From Desulfosarcina sp. BuS5 (GTDB lineage Bacteria > Desulfobacterota > Desulfobacteria > Desulfobacterales > BuS5), in NCBI RefSeq assembly GCF_028752835.1, contig NZ_CP087952.1, forward strand, positions 2,771,041 through 2,835,040: a DNA stretch of 64,000 nucleotides, written 5' to 3'. The position numbers and the translations under genes are program-made. Below, piece by piece: positions 37,201-46,326 of the stretch (positions are counted from its first letter, which is position 1; each line of letters starts with the position of its first letter). The notes under the pieces were generated by a model. The model made no database searches, was not told the origin of the DNA, and saw only the letters and a list, made by a program, of their open reading frames with translations.

Positions 37201-37430
37201 TCATCGCGGATTAGTGTGAGAACCAAGTTCTGCAAACACCTGCAATCGAAAATTATTAAAATTTCTGTATCCGAATGCTCTACGGATTATATTTCTTATA
37301 GCATTATTTTGCCCTTCAACATAGCCATTGCTTACTCTCTCGATAAAATAATTGAGAATCTCGTCCCACCAATTCTTTAATGTGCCAACAAATTTAGGCA
37401 ATATAGTACTTATCGGAAAAAAGTGATATA
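37201..37430 (-). pseudogene. ISL3-like transposase C-terminal fragment
   Basis: NWWDEILNYFIERVSNGYVE then GQNNAIRNIIRRAFGYRNFN is the end of ISL3-family transposases. The open frame continues upstream to 37539 only by reading the adjacent RAYT-type repeat. Truncated and inactive. Confidence 0.75.
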
Positions 37431-37537
37431 ATGTGGCATCCCCGGTGCCACTATTATTGCTATTCTTGCCATAGCCTTTCAGAGGATAATGGCAATTTAT
37501 AGTCAACAATAAATAGGTATGGTGTCCCCCGAATTCC
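37424..37537. repeat. RAYT-associated repeat, copy 2
   Basis: Nearly identical to 22129-22243 across about 113 bp, including GTGGCATCCCCGGTGCCAC. It joins the ISL3 fragment to the toxin gene. Confidence 0.6.
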
Positions 37538-37550
37538 ATGGCGATTACAG

Positions 37551-37919
37551 CTACAAATTAAGTTCAAAAATAATTATTAAAGCTTGATTTATTTCCCGTA
37601 TCTTAGAATGGGACAATTTTCCACGAATTCTTACCATCCTATGACGATGATCAATAGGACGTGTTTGCAAACAATCTGCTACGGATTTTTTTGATAGGCC
37701 ATTATCTTGTGAAGGATAAAGTTCAACATTGGTTTTTATTCGAATTTTTTTTGCACTCCATTCAGTAATTGGAACAACTTGAATAACAGGGACTCTTTCA
37801 TTATAAACATCATTGGTTACAATTATGCATGGTCTGACTTTCCCCGTTTCTGAACCTTGCGTCGGATCAAGATTTACATCAATAATCATACCTCTTTTCA
37901 ATGTTGTCATTCTGGCCAT
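37551..37919 (-). CDS. PemK/MazF-family toxin
   Basis: 122 residues: LKRGMIIDVNLDPTQGSETG followed by KVRPCIIVTNDVYNE and VIQVVPITEW, classical PemK/MazF features including the RP(C/A)hIV block. Likely an mRNA interferase. The start overlaps the antitoxin gene by 13 bases. Confidence 0.92.
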   Translation of the reverse strand: MARMTTLKRGMIIDVNLDPTQGSETGKVRPCIIVTNDVYNERVPVIQVVPITEWSAKKIRIKTNVELYPSQDNGLSKKSVADCLQTRPIDHRHRMVRIRGKLSHSKIREINQALIIIFELNL

Positions 37920-38140
37920 CCAGATAGGGCTGTTTCAGTCAATTCTTTTAAATTATCATTTTCAGAATAAATTTCAGAATATAATTCAGCGGATTTTTTT
38001 AGATTTTCAAGTTCCAATTTATTTTTAAAATGGTCAATAGCCGTTCGAACCAAAGAACTTTTATCCTTAAACCCATAAGCTTTAAAATTATTTATAAAAT
38101 GTGCTTGTGCCTCTTTAACACTAAATTTCGCCTGTTGCAT
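37907..38140 (-). CDS. Antitoxin of the PemK-like toxin
   Basis: 77 residues from the ATG at 38140, which has an AGGAGG-type site upstream. A longer frame to 38188 ignores that site. FKDKSSLVRTAIDHFKNKLE looks like a helix-rich ribbon-helix-helix protein, with an acidic tail. Function by association with the toxin. Confidence 0.75.
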   Translation of the reverse strand: MQQAKFSVKEAQAHFINNFKAYGFKDKSSLVRTAIDHFKNKLELENLKKSAELYSEIYSENDNLKELTETALSGWPE

Positions 38141-38255
38141 ACGGCCTCCTTTATAATGCCAAATATTGAACCCTATATTACGTACCAATTGTAGGCACTA
38201 AAACAATGGAAGTCAATGGAAAATTTGTTAATTGAGAGGGAGGTCATGGAAGTTA

Positions 38256-38424
38256 TGGGGTCACGTTTGACCCTTATTAATATTGATCTGCTTTTTAAAT
38301 GTATGTTTTTAGTTTTCCAGTTATATTTTTAAGCCTCGAAACTCTCTTTTGATAAGACAAAATCAATGTTTAACTCTTCTCTTTTATCATCAAGGGTCAA
38401 ACATAGACTTGACCCCATTTTTTG
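38256..38424. repeat. Inverted REP-like pair around a short remnant
   Basis: ATGGGGTCACGTTTGACCCT at the left is matched in inverse by AGGGTCAAACATAGACTTGA plus CCCCAT at the right, about 170 bp apart. Between them a minus-strand tail (DDKREELNIDFVLSKESFEA then stop) suggests a gene end. Such pairs often flank lost RAYT genes. Confidence 0.5.
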
Positions 38425-38491
38425 CGCAAAAATAAGTTCGCAATTTTAAGCCATTGCAGGGTGCGCATTATGAACCTTGCAATGGCTTTTC

Positions 38492-38854
38492 TTACACCCA
38501 GTGACCTTCAACATTGGCCTCTTGAGATATTTTAAGCTCATTGTTTTTGTACTGCTGAACAGCGTTTATGACATTCCCTTTTGCTCCGGTTACAATCCTA
38601 ACGCCAGCCTGATTAAGCACATTAAATGCTTTAGGACCGCAATTTCCTGTTATCAATACCTCGGCCTTGCTGTTTACTATTATTTTTCCTGCCTGTATTC
38701 CGGCTCCCTGTGGAAGGTTTAAATTTTGCGTATTTTCTACTTCTTCAAATTCAAGCGTTTCGGAATCTACAATAACAAAATATGCGGCTCTTCCAAAACG
38801 GGGGTCAAGATCCGAGTTTAAGTCTTTACCTGTGGATGTGACTGCAATTTTCAT
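38492..38854 (-). CDS. NifX/NifB-type (dinitrogenase Fe-Mo cofactor family) small protein
   Basis: 120 residues: MKIAVTSTGKDLNSDLDPRF then GRAAYFVIVDSE is the family signature of MTH1175-like proteins, which share the fold of NifX and the NifB C-terminus. Its role here is probably metallocluster handling together with the two ATPases upstream. No nitrogenase gene is in the window. Confidence 0.88.
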   Translation of the reverse strand: MKIAVTSTGKDLNSDLDPRFGRAAYFVIVDSETLEFEEVENTQNLNLPQGAGIQAGKIIVNSKAEVLITGNCGPKAFNVLNQAGVRIVTGAKGNVINAVQQYKNNELKISQEANVEGHWV

Positions 38855-38886
38855 AGCTTCTCCTTTTTTATAAATAATATTGCATA

Positions 38887-39750
38887 CTACAGATCCATGA
38901 AGTTCTCTACTTCATGCCATACTTTTAGCATTGCCTGGGCCCCTTTTCCTTCTGAAAAATCGACCAGGCTTTTTTGAGCAACCATTGCGGCAGTAACATC
39001 ACTGTCGTACGGAATAGAACCTATATATTTTATCTTATTTTCATCAGCGTATTTTTTGATCTGATCCGCTATTTCAGGGTTAATATCATATTTGTTAACA
39101 CATACCATGGCTGGAATCTTAAAAAAGGCTGTGAGTTCCCCCACTCTTTCCATGTCATGTATTCCCGAGAGGGTAGGCTCCGTTATTATTAGAACAGCGC
39201 TTGTCCCTGTTACCGACGCAATAACAGGGCAGCCTATACCGGGAGGACCGTCGACAATAATTGTTTCAAGACCCTTTTGTTCTGCTATTTCTTTTGCTTC
39301 CCGGCGCAGCAGACTGACAAGCAGGCCGGAATTTTCTTCGGCAATACCCAATCTGGCATGAACCATGGGGCCGCATGCTGTGTCTGAAACAAACCATCTA
39401 CCGCAGGTTCTCTGGGGAAAATCGATAGCCTCAACCGGACAGAAATGTACGCAAACCCCGCATCCTTCGCATGCAATCTGATCTACAACAAAATCATCGC
39501 TGATCGCATGGAACTGACATCGGTCCGTGCATTCACCACAGCTTGTACAAATATCAGGGTTAATCTTTGCAATATGTCCGCCTTTGAAATCCTCTTCCTT
39601 TTTTATTTCAGGAGGCAGCACCAGATGCAGATCCGCAGCATCCACATCCCCGTCAACAAGAATTGTATTTTTTGCAATGGAGGCAAAAGACGCCACTATG
39701 CTTGTTTTACCTGTACCGCCTTTACCGCTTATTATTGTAAGTTCTTTCAT
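38887..39750 (-). CDS. MinD-superfamily ATPase with ferredoxin insert, copy 2
   Basis: 287 residues. Deviant Walker A SGKGGTGKTSIVASFA at the N-terminus. Two 4Fe-4S motifs follow (CTSCGECTDRCQFHA and CEGCGVCVHFCPVEA, about residues 70-115). Then comes VDGPPGIGCPVIASVTGTS. This is the Mrp-like cluster-carrier group (P-loop ATPase with inserted ferredoxin) common in sulfate reducers and methanogens. Separated by 12 bases from its paralogue. Confidence 0.93.
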   Translation of the reverse strand: MKELTIISGKGGTGKTSIVASFASIAKNTILVDGDVDAADLHLVLPPEIKKEEDFKGGHIAKINPDICTSCGECTDRCQFHAISDDFVVDQIACEGCGVCVHFCPVEAIDFPQRTCGRWFVSDTACGPMVHARLGIAEENSGLLVSLLRREAKEIAEQKGLETIIVDGPPGIGCPVIASVTGTSAVLIITEPTLSGIHDMERVGELTAFFKIPAMVCVNKYDINPEIADQIKKYADENKIKYIGSIPYDSDVTAAMVAQKSLVDFSEGKGAQAMLKVWHEVENFMDL

Positions 39751-39762
39751 GGTTGAGTTTCC

Positions 39763-40602
39763 TTAATGCCGAATCCGGTTTTCTATTTTTGAATAAAGTC
39801 CCTTAAAAAATTCTTTCATTTCAGGCATACCGTTTACCATCGGCACGCCTTTGGAGTAATTTTCAGCTATTTCACGGCGATCCGGAATTTCCATCATTAT
39901 CTGTATATTTTCTTTTTTTGCATATTGGAGAACCCCGTCATTACCTGAATCGCATCGGTTAATAATTATTCCAAACGGCAGTTCCATGGTACGAACGGCC
40001 TCTACCGCCAGTGCCAGATCATTTAAGCCAAAGGGCGTCGGTTCTGTTACAAGTAAAACGAAATCGGAATTTTTCAGCGCCGCAATTACAGGGCAGGATG
40101 TTCCAGGAGGAGCATCGATAATTGCAATCATCTCCTTGTTAATATACTCCTTTACTTTTTCGATCAGTGGCGGCGACATGGCTTCTCCAACGCGCAGCCT
40201 CCCATATACAAGTTCAACACCCTCCGAATTTTCAATTAAAATTTCTCCAAGTTCCCTGGATGATTCCTTAATTGCTCCTTCAGGGCAAACCATCAGGCAG
40301 CCTTTGCAACTATGACACATTTCCGGAAAAGTCATAATGGTCTCGCCAATCAGGGTTATGGCTGAAAATCGGCAAATTTTTTCACATTCACCGCAATGTG
40401 TGCAAAGCCTGGAATCGACCTCGGGGACCATTGTGCGGACGGTTTCTTTTGATACCGGCTCAGTTCGTAAAAAAATGTGAACATTCGGTTCTTCAACATC
40501 ACAGTCAAGAAGTTGAACTTTGTCAGCCAGGGATATGGCAAGATTGGTTGCAACCGTTGTTTTTCCGGTGCCTCCTTTGCCGCTGGCTATAGTTATAATC
40601 AT
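39763..40602 (-). CDS. MinD-superfamily ATPase with ferredoxin insert, copy 1
   Basis: 279 residues. SGKGGTGKTTVATNLAISL, then CTHCGECEKICRFSA and CHSCKGCLMVCPEGA as two 4Fe-4S sites, then IDAPPGTSCPVIAALKNSD. Paralogue of the following gene at moderate identity, so an old duplication. The three-gene unit with the NifX-like protein is a recurring anaerobe operon thought to assemble or move iron-sulfur clusters. Confidence 0.93.
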   Translation of the reverse strand: MIITIASGKGGTGKTTVATNLAISLADKVQLLDCDVEEPNVHIFLRTEPVSKETVRTMVPEVDSRLCTHCGECEKICRFSAITLIGETIMTFPEMCHSCKGCLMVCPEGAIKESSRELGEILIENSEGVELVYGRLRVGEAMSPPLIEKVKEYINKEMIAIIDAPPGTSCPVIAALKNSDFVLLVTEPTPFGLNDLALAVEAVRTMELPFGIIINRCDSGNDGVLQYAKKENIQIMMEIPDRREIAENYSKGVPMVNGMPEMKEFFKGLYSKIENRIRH

Positions 40603-40812
40603 TTTTATCTCTCCCGGAAAATTGGTTATAAAATTGTTATGAGTATATGCTTATAATGAATTTAAACAGCAATCCCTTGTTCGTCAAGTAGTTTTTATAC
40701 TTTAAGCCGCTATATTTTTGGCATACTGATTGCATTTGAATTTTGGGTTTGAAAAGTTTTTTTTATTTCCTCCTCGTTCCTTAACCATTACGGCGATTGC
40801 CGCCGTAAAAGC

Positions 40813-40963
40813 TTAGGATCGCAAATTAAATAATTTGAACAATATTATTTGTCTTTTGGCCCATCTGCTGTGTTGCATTAAAGGCCGAATACTTCGAATA
40901 TTCAACCTTTAATGCGCCTTGCAGATGAACCAAAATCCTTCATAATCTTTATCCAATTTATTC
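40813..40963 (-). repeat. Palindromic repeat family P2, copy 1
   Basis: CATCTGC...GCATTAAAGG pairs with CCTTTAATGC...GCAGATG across a GAATACTTCGAATATTC top, giving a hairpin of about 80 nt. The outer arms (TTGAACAATATTATTTGTC with its partial inverse) are weaker. Inverted relative to copy 2 at 55372. Confidence 0.7.
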
Positions 40964-40966
40964 TCA

Positions 40967-42244
40967 TTATAACGGATTTAGGGGAGGCCTACCATAGCCC
41001 CTCAAAGAAGCCGAAACATAAAGGTTGTGCAGCCAATTATCGTGGTACCTGAACTTGTTTAACCGTTCAGCCGGACTTTTTAGCCCATGTAGTTTTTCTA
41101 CGGTACGTGGATTATAGGGCGCAAAATTCTGGATAAGAACCCAACCTCTGATGCTCAGTTCGGCTGAGGCCATGGAACCATGAAAATATTGGACGCTGAA
41201 CAGGTGACGATCCATTCTTTGCATCAGCCGGTCGACCATATTACTGGTTCTATGGGCATTCGGGTGTTCATAAGCCACTTTATATTCAGCAATATTCTTG
41301 CGTAACTTTGCGATGGGCTTTGAAATAACGGCTGGCATCTCCTTTTTCTTGCACCACTCTACAAGTCTTCTGACTCGTTGTGAAAATGACCGCTTGTTCT
41401 CGGCATGATAACAGTCCCAAAGTTTTGAGGGGGCTTCAGTGAAAATGTCTTTGTACTTCTTTTTGGCCCTGTCGCGTATCTTGATGAAAATATGCAAAAA
41501 GCAACATATGATAACGACAGAGGTGAACAGAAATTTCCAGGCGTTTCGCGTGGCCTGCCACCCATCCATGTTGACTGTGGTGGGTGTGTAGTCCGGTTTT
41601 AAGCATTGCGCTTCATCTTTGAATACTTGGTAAGCATTACGCAAAGATTGCTCTCCAGCATCGCCGGCTATGGATGCACCAAGAATACATTCGTCGCCAA
41701 CCGTGGTGGCAACATAAACCTTATCACCCAGGATCCAGGTATGTTTCTCATCGGCTGCCAAATGATCGGGGATATCGTCAGCGTCTCTGACGGTTGTTCC
41801 GACAATGCTGTTGCGTCCCAGAGCCTGTTCCAACCGATACCAGTACATCGGATCTCTGCCGAAAACATAACTCAATGCCCAGAAAGGAACATTGAATTTT
41901 CTCAGGAAAAGGGGTTTTTCGACTTCATCTGTCATTCCTGCCATATATGGCGTTACAAACGAGGGGCGTATCGTATAGGCGGTGCCCGCAATTTCAATCC
42001 GACGGACCATAATGGACTGCTTTTTTGAATAGTAAGAATCTTTCATCCGGTATCCCCCGGTGATTTCAGGGGGGAACAACTCATTATTCGACGCAATGTA
42101 CTCGTCAATGCATTTGCGAAAACCAGCAGCGTTTCGGATGTTATCGTTATAGACCTCTTGCAAAAAGGGCAAACATATGGTTTTATTATTCTGGGTAGTG
42201 GATCCTGTATCTGCTTTTCCCATATGGTTTCCAGGTAGGAGCAT
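40967..42244 (-). CDS. IS transposase, main exon (interrupted by the intron)
   Basis: About 420 codons of a DDE transposase with GYRMKDSYYSKKQSIMVRRI, HLAADEKHTWILGDKVYVAT (first Asp) and TTVNMDGWQATRNAWKFLF (second). The 5' exon, MVRDKSTPKEVSS, lies at 44497-44534. If the intron ends just before the T of the shared ACCTGG, splicing gives an in-frame join. The first four codons of this entry (MLLP) would then be intron sequence. Without splicing the protein lacks only a short N-terminus. Confidence 0.75.
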   Translation of the reverse strand: MLLPGNHMGKADTGSTTQNNKTICLPFLQEVYNDNIRNAAGFRKCIDEYIASNNELFPPEITGGYRMKDSYYSKKQSIMVRRIEIAGTAYTIRPSFVTPYMAGMTDEVEKPLFLRKFNVPFWALSYVFGRDPMYWYRLEQALGRNSIVGTTVRDADDIPDHLAADEKHTWILGDKVYVATTVGDECILGASIAGDAGEQSLRNAYQVFKDEAQCLKPDYTPTTVNMDGWQATRNAWKFLFTSVVIICCFLHIFIKIRDRAKKKYKDIFTEAPSKLWDCYHAENKRSFSQRVRRLVEWCKKKEMPAVISKPIAKLRKNIAEYKVAYEHPNAHRTSNMVDRLMQRMDRHLFSVQYFHGSMASAELSIRGWVLIQNFAPYNPRTVEKLHGLKSPAERLNKFRYHDNWLHNLYVSASLRGYGRPPLNPL

Positions 42245-44496
42245 CGGTTACCCGACGCCCCCCCTACAGACCCGTACGTGAAGATTTCCCTCATACGGTT
42301 CCTCGGTTCAAATCCTTTTTACCGGATTATCAACCAAACAGGCGACACCCCGTTTGGCGTATAACTTTGCAGCCCTTACGGCATCAAATATTATGGACTA
42401 TTCTGGGTAATGGCAGTGGGTATGTTGTGCGCAAGTCCTCGAACATTACTTCGCCCTTGTGACTTCTTCGGCTTAACCATCGACGCCATGCTTTCTCAGT
42501 ATATTCAAACACAACTTCCAGCACTTTGTAGTTACTTATTACTCCAAAGTACTGGTAAAAACCTCGCAGTTTACTGCAAAGAATCTCATACTGCTCGGCC
42601 ATTGGCTTATGACGGTTATCCTTGCACCATATCCATATTCTCTTCATAAAACGGCTTGAACGCTTTCTTGCCGTCTTTTTCTTTATTACCATGTACCCTT
42701 TTAATGATTTTGACCAGTAAAATGTAAACCCTAAAAAATCAAACGTCCCGTTTCCCTTTCCGCTAATGCGTTTGGAAAATCGAATCAGTTTTGTCTTTTC
42801 CGGGTGAAGTGACAGCTCGAACTGTTCGAACCGCCTGGGTAATACATCCATGACACGCAATGCGTCTTTTTCATACTCGAACCCGAGGATGAAATCATCC
42901 GCCCAGCGTATGATGGAGCATCTCCCTTTCATCCGGGGGATCACTTCTTTCACGTACCAGTCATCTAAAACATAATGAAGAAAGATATTACTGAGCACAG
43001 GGGAAATTACTCCTCCCTGTGGAGTGCCCGTTTCAGAGTACGTCAGGTTGCCTTCCTCCATTACGCCTGCATTCAACCACTTCCCTATCAGGCGAATCAT
43101 TCCGCCGTCACTTACTCTCCGACGTATCATGTCTTTAAGTAACTCGTGATTAATATTGTCAAATAGTCCTGTAATATCTGCGCTTACTATCCAGCTGATA
43201 TTCTGCTTCAAGCATTGCTCACGTAAATCTTTGATTGCCATGTGTTGGCTCCGACCTTTTCTGAATGCATGGGAAAAATTGTAAAAATTCCTGTCAAATA
43301 TGACATTCAATATGGCTGCTGCTGCTTTCTGGACAATTTTATCCTCAAGTACAGGTATGCCAATTGGACGCTTTTTCCCTCCTTCCTTGTCTATCCAGAT
43401 ACGCTTTACAGGAGACGCAACGTACTGTCCTCTCCGCAGTCGTTCATACAGATTATAGAGGTTTTGATCAAGATTTTCGGCATACTCCTTTGCCGTAACC
43501 TTGTCCACTCCTGCAGATTTGCTTTTCCGAATTTTACGAAAGGATTGTTTCAGTAAATCAAAGTCTATCCGATGGACTACTGATGTAAATACCAGTTCAG
43601 GATTACTTTGAGCAAGCAGCTCGATTTTGATAAGGGATGACCCACCTGTTAACACCGGTGGTTGTCCCCATTCTATCGGTCTGGAATTGCAAGCGACCGT
43701 TCTTGCAATTTCTCGGCTTTTTGTTGATATGGTTTGTGACATCTGTGTATCTCCCATAATTCCTGCCAAAAAAACGTTATACCCTGCTTCACCTTCCCTG
43801 CAGTGGGTCGCTTGGGCATCACTTCCCCACCTTTCCGATCAAGATAGTTCAATTCTTAATCATCGGTACTATGATCTGCTAAGACTTCCGAATGTTTATC
43901 TCAGGTTCGTTCGCTCTTCGCTATCCTCCCCTGATACCTTGTATCGCCCATCTTTTAATGTTTGTGTTTCTGCCAATGGCAGACTCGTTGCAAGGCGGGA
44001 CATTCCTATGCAACGCCGGGATTTCGCTTGCGCTGGATTTCCTGTTACCGTTCTTTTTACCCAAGGAAACATCCGGGTCTCCCAAGTTCCCGAGCTACCC
44101 CTTTGAGTACATGCCCTGGTCTAAGACCCCGGTGGTGTCCTGAATACTTGCCTTAGCATATTCAGGACTGCTGCCTTCCGCTGTCTCCAAAGCGTCGGCT
44201 TTTTCCTGCAAGCAGGATTATCACAATGACCACAACCATACATTTTTCGGGGCTCAATACAGAGCCTGCAATCTTGCTCCGTCCAGCTCCAGACTCCCGT
44301 TACCGGGTTTACCTGTGGACTTCGCTACTGACCTGCTGGTTAGTCTTTAGTCAGGTGGGACTATCTTAACATCAATGCCAGAGCAAGCCCTGCAGAGATG
44401 AAGGAAACAAACCGTTTCCCGAGCACCCACTTGGTAACAATATCGAGTTTCAAAGACCTTGTGTCTTATCCCAACGATTCGGATTTATCTTGGCAC
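42233..44496 (-). mobile_element. Group II intron, copy 1
   Basis: The 5' end GTGCCAAGATAAATCC (at 44496) and the 3' end ...GATGCTCCTACC bound a 2.26-kb element. The catalytic domain V hairpin is recognisable at about 42260-42300 (minus strand GAACCGTATGAGG ... CACGTACGGG), followed by domain VI. Boundaries are good to a few bases, set by comparing the three copies. Confidence 0.88.
42384..43769 (-). CDS. ltrA: Group II intron reverse transcriptase/maturase, copy 1
   Basis: 461 residues. RT blocks include the motif VTAKEYAENL, then YDIQY-opposite core features such as TGTPQGGVISPVLSNIFLHY and the catalytic RWADDFILGFE near residues 288-291. The C-terminal maturase X-like region (RRWLSRRSHKG) ends without an HNH endonuclease domain. 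It reverse-transcribes and helps fold the intron. Identical to the other two copies, so spread is very recent. Confidence 0.93.
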   Translation of the reverse strand: MAGIMGDTQMSQTISTKSREIARTVACNSRPIEWGQPPVLTGGSSLIKIELLAQSNPELVFTSVVHRIDFDLLKQSFRKIRKSKSAGVDKVTAKEYAENLDQNLYNLYERLRRGQYVASPVKRIWIDKEGGKKRPIGIPVLEDKIVQKAAAAILNVIFDRNFYNFSHAFRKGRSQHMAIKDLREQCLKQNISWIVSADITGLFDNINHELLKDMIRRRVSDGGMIRLIGKWLNAGVMEEGNLTYSETGTPQGGVISPVLSNIFLHYVLDDWYVKEVIPRMKGRCSIIRWADDFILGFEYEKDALRVMDVLPRRFEQFELSLHPEKTKLIRFSKRISGKGNGTFDFLGFTFYWSKSLKGYMVIKKKTARKRSSRFMKRIWIWCKDNRHKPMAEQYEILCSKLRGFYQYFGVISNYKVLEVVFEYTEKAWRRWLSRRSHKGEVMFEDLRTTYPLPLPRIVHNI

Positions 44497-44671
44497 GAAG
44501 AGACCTCCTTTGGAGTGGATTTGTCTCTAACCATATAAAATTATTGAAAAAAAATCTAGTCAAAAATATCTTTTGTAATATCAACATGTTATGCATGTTT
44601 ATGTTTTAATCACAACCAGTTACGCTACTCATTATCAGGCTCCCCTAAATCCGATATAATCAGAAAAAATT

Positions 44672-45855
44672 ATGTTGCTTGCAAAGATCATCGATACCGG
44701 TATAGGAATACCGGAAGATAAGATCGATACGATTTTTGAGACCTTTCAACAGGCGGATGGTTCTACTACCAGGAAATACGGCGGTACAGGCTTGGGGTTG
44801 TCGATCTGTAAACAGATCGCCGGCCTGATGTCTGGAGATATCCGGGTGGAAAGCGAGGAGCATAAAGGGAGTACCTTTTACTTTACGGCCTGGCTTAAAA
44901 AAGTTGAAGGCAGAGAATCGAAAAGAACTACTCCAATGCCGCTTGCCGGTAAAAGTCTGCTCATCATTGATGATAACCTCAAAAATCTTGAAATATTAAC
45001 TCACTATTTAGAATCGGCCGGCATGCAGGTGGTAGCTCTGACAAATGGCCGAAACGTACTTGCCACCCTGGAAAAGAGCCTGGAAAACGGAAAACCGTTT
45101 GATCTTTGCATATCTGATATTAATATGACGGAAATGAACGGGTATGAAGTAGCCAGGATAATTCGCAATTTTATAATATCCGCAATCAACAATCTGCTAT
45201 TAAAAAGCTGCCCATGATTGCCCTTTCCTCTCTTATGGAACGAAATGCTGAAAAATGTGAAAAAGCCGGTTTTGACGGTTTTTTAAGCAAACCCGTCCGC
45301 CGGAAAAAACTGTACCAGATGCTGGCAGGATCTTTGGGATCAAAGGAAGAAAAGGATAAAGAAGATAAGATAATAACCGAGTATTTCGCCCGGGAAGAGA
45401 TAAAGCATTCTGCGTCTATCCTGCTGGCGGAAGATAACCCGGTGAATCAGAGACTGGCCAAAATGATGCTGACCAAGGCAGGCTGCCAGGTGGAGGTGGC
45501 GCACGACGGCCGCCAGGCTGTGGATAAATTTACTGCTTCTCCGGATAAATATGATCTTATTTTCATGGATATGCAGATGCCTGAAATGGATGGGCTTGAC
45601 GCAACAGTGGAGATTCGCAATTGGGAAGCAAATATTGCCGGGGGAAATAATAAATCGAATTCGAAAGGTGCCGGTAATCAAATATCAGCCCGGCCGGAAC
45701 ATATCCCGATTGTGGCCATGACCGCCAATGCCATGCAGAATGACAGGGAAATGTGTATTGAAGCGGGCATGAACGATTATACGACTAAGCCGATCAAACG
45801 AAATTTAGTCCTGGGAATGGTTGAAAAGTGGGTTTTTAGCAAGGAAACCCCATAA
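44672..45855 (+). pseudogene. Hybrid sensor kinase remnant (HATPase end plus two receiver domains)
   Basis: Starts inside the ATPase domain ([10 protein letters not shown]-type: [20 protein letters not shown], then [17 protein letters not shown]). A receiver domain follows ([20 protein letters not shown]), broken by a frameshift near 45170 where ATAATxCGCAAT is roughly duplicated. The frame resumes at 45214 (LMERNAEKCEKAGFDGFLSK) and includes a second receiver (SILLAEDNPVNQRLA, FMDMQMPEMDG, AMTANAM). The sensor and histidine parts were lost when the IS at 40967-44660 arrived. Confidence 0.85.
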
Positions 45856-45977
45856 GCTATTTCCCCAAGACAACCCCGCAATTTTCCATACAGCTTTTTT
45901 TGCCGATATTTTGGACACCAAACTCTGTTATACTTGCATTTCAACGTTACATGTGATTGACTTTGATAATTTTTCAT
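45855..45977 (-). pseudogene. IS200-type transposase N-terminal fragment
   Basis: MKNYQSQSHVTLKCKYNRVW followed by CPKYRQKKLYGKLR is the start of a Y1 transposase. The rest is missing. The remaining 45978-46326 region holds a P1 repeat and the promoter region of the sensor kinase. Confidence 0.65.
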
Positions 45978-46029
45978 GAATACCTCCTTCTTGAGACTAC
46001 GCCAAAAATGGGAACCCTCAAAAGGAGGC

Positions 46030-46181
46030 ATAGATTGTCAGATAATTACCCTATTGTAAAATTTGCTTACAATTTGTTTGCAATTTGGCACATGGCCAGA
46101 TGAAGAATGAGGGGTTCAACATCTTGAGCCCTACTCCTACGACCGATAACCCGGTGAAATTATTTATGTGACACTCTATAG
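46030..46181 (-). repeat. Palindromic repeat family P1
   Basis: Arms TAGATTGTCAGATAATTACC and, in inverse, TATAGAGTGTCACATAAATA. The linker GACCGATAACCCGGTGAAAT is conserved. The inner hairpin GAGGGGTTCAACATCTTGAG with GCCCTAC is imperfect. Confidence 0.65.
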
Positions 46182-46326
46182 CTCTAAAAATGTTCTATTT
46201 TTCCCTTAATATATAAATATTAAGATACTAAAACTTCATTGCAGCGGCTTACTTGAACCAGGACATGGAACCGACGCGCTGAAACGCGCATTTCATGCCA
46301 GACATTCAGCGTCAAGGATAGCGACC

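Larger units (their letters stand above)
40967..44660 (-). mobile_element. IS (about 1.43 kb) carrying a group II intron
   Basis: Inverted ends TATAACGGATTTAGGGGAGG (about 40969) and, in inverse, TATATCGGATTTAGGGGAGC (about 44640-44658). It encodes the transposase at 40967-42244, whose first 13 codons lie on the far side of the inserted 2.26-kb intron. Insertion removed the 5' half of the hybrid kinase gene at 44672. Confidence 0.8.

Noticed and set aside
43627-44106. Plus-strand frames (159 and 83 codons) repeated in each intron copy
   Set aside because: They lie opposite the RNA part of the group II intron, are conserved only because the copies are identical, and match no family.
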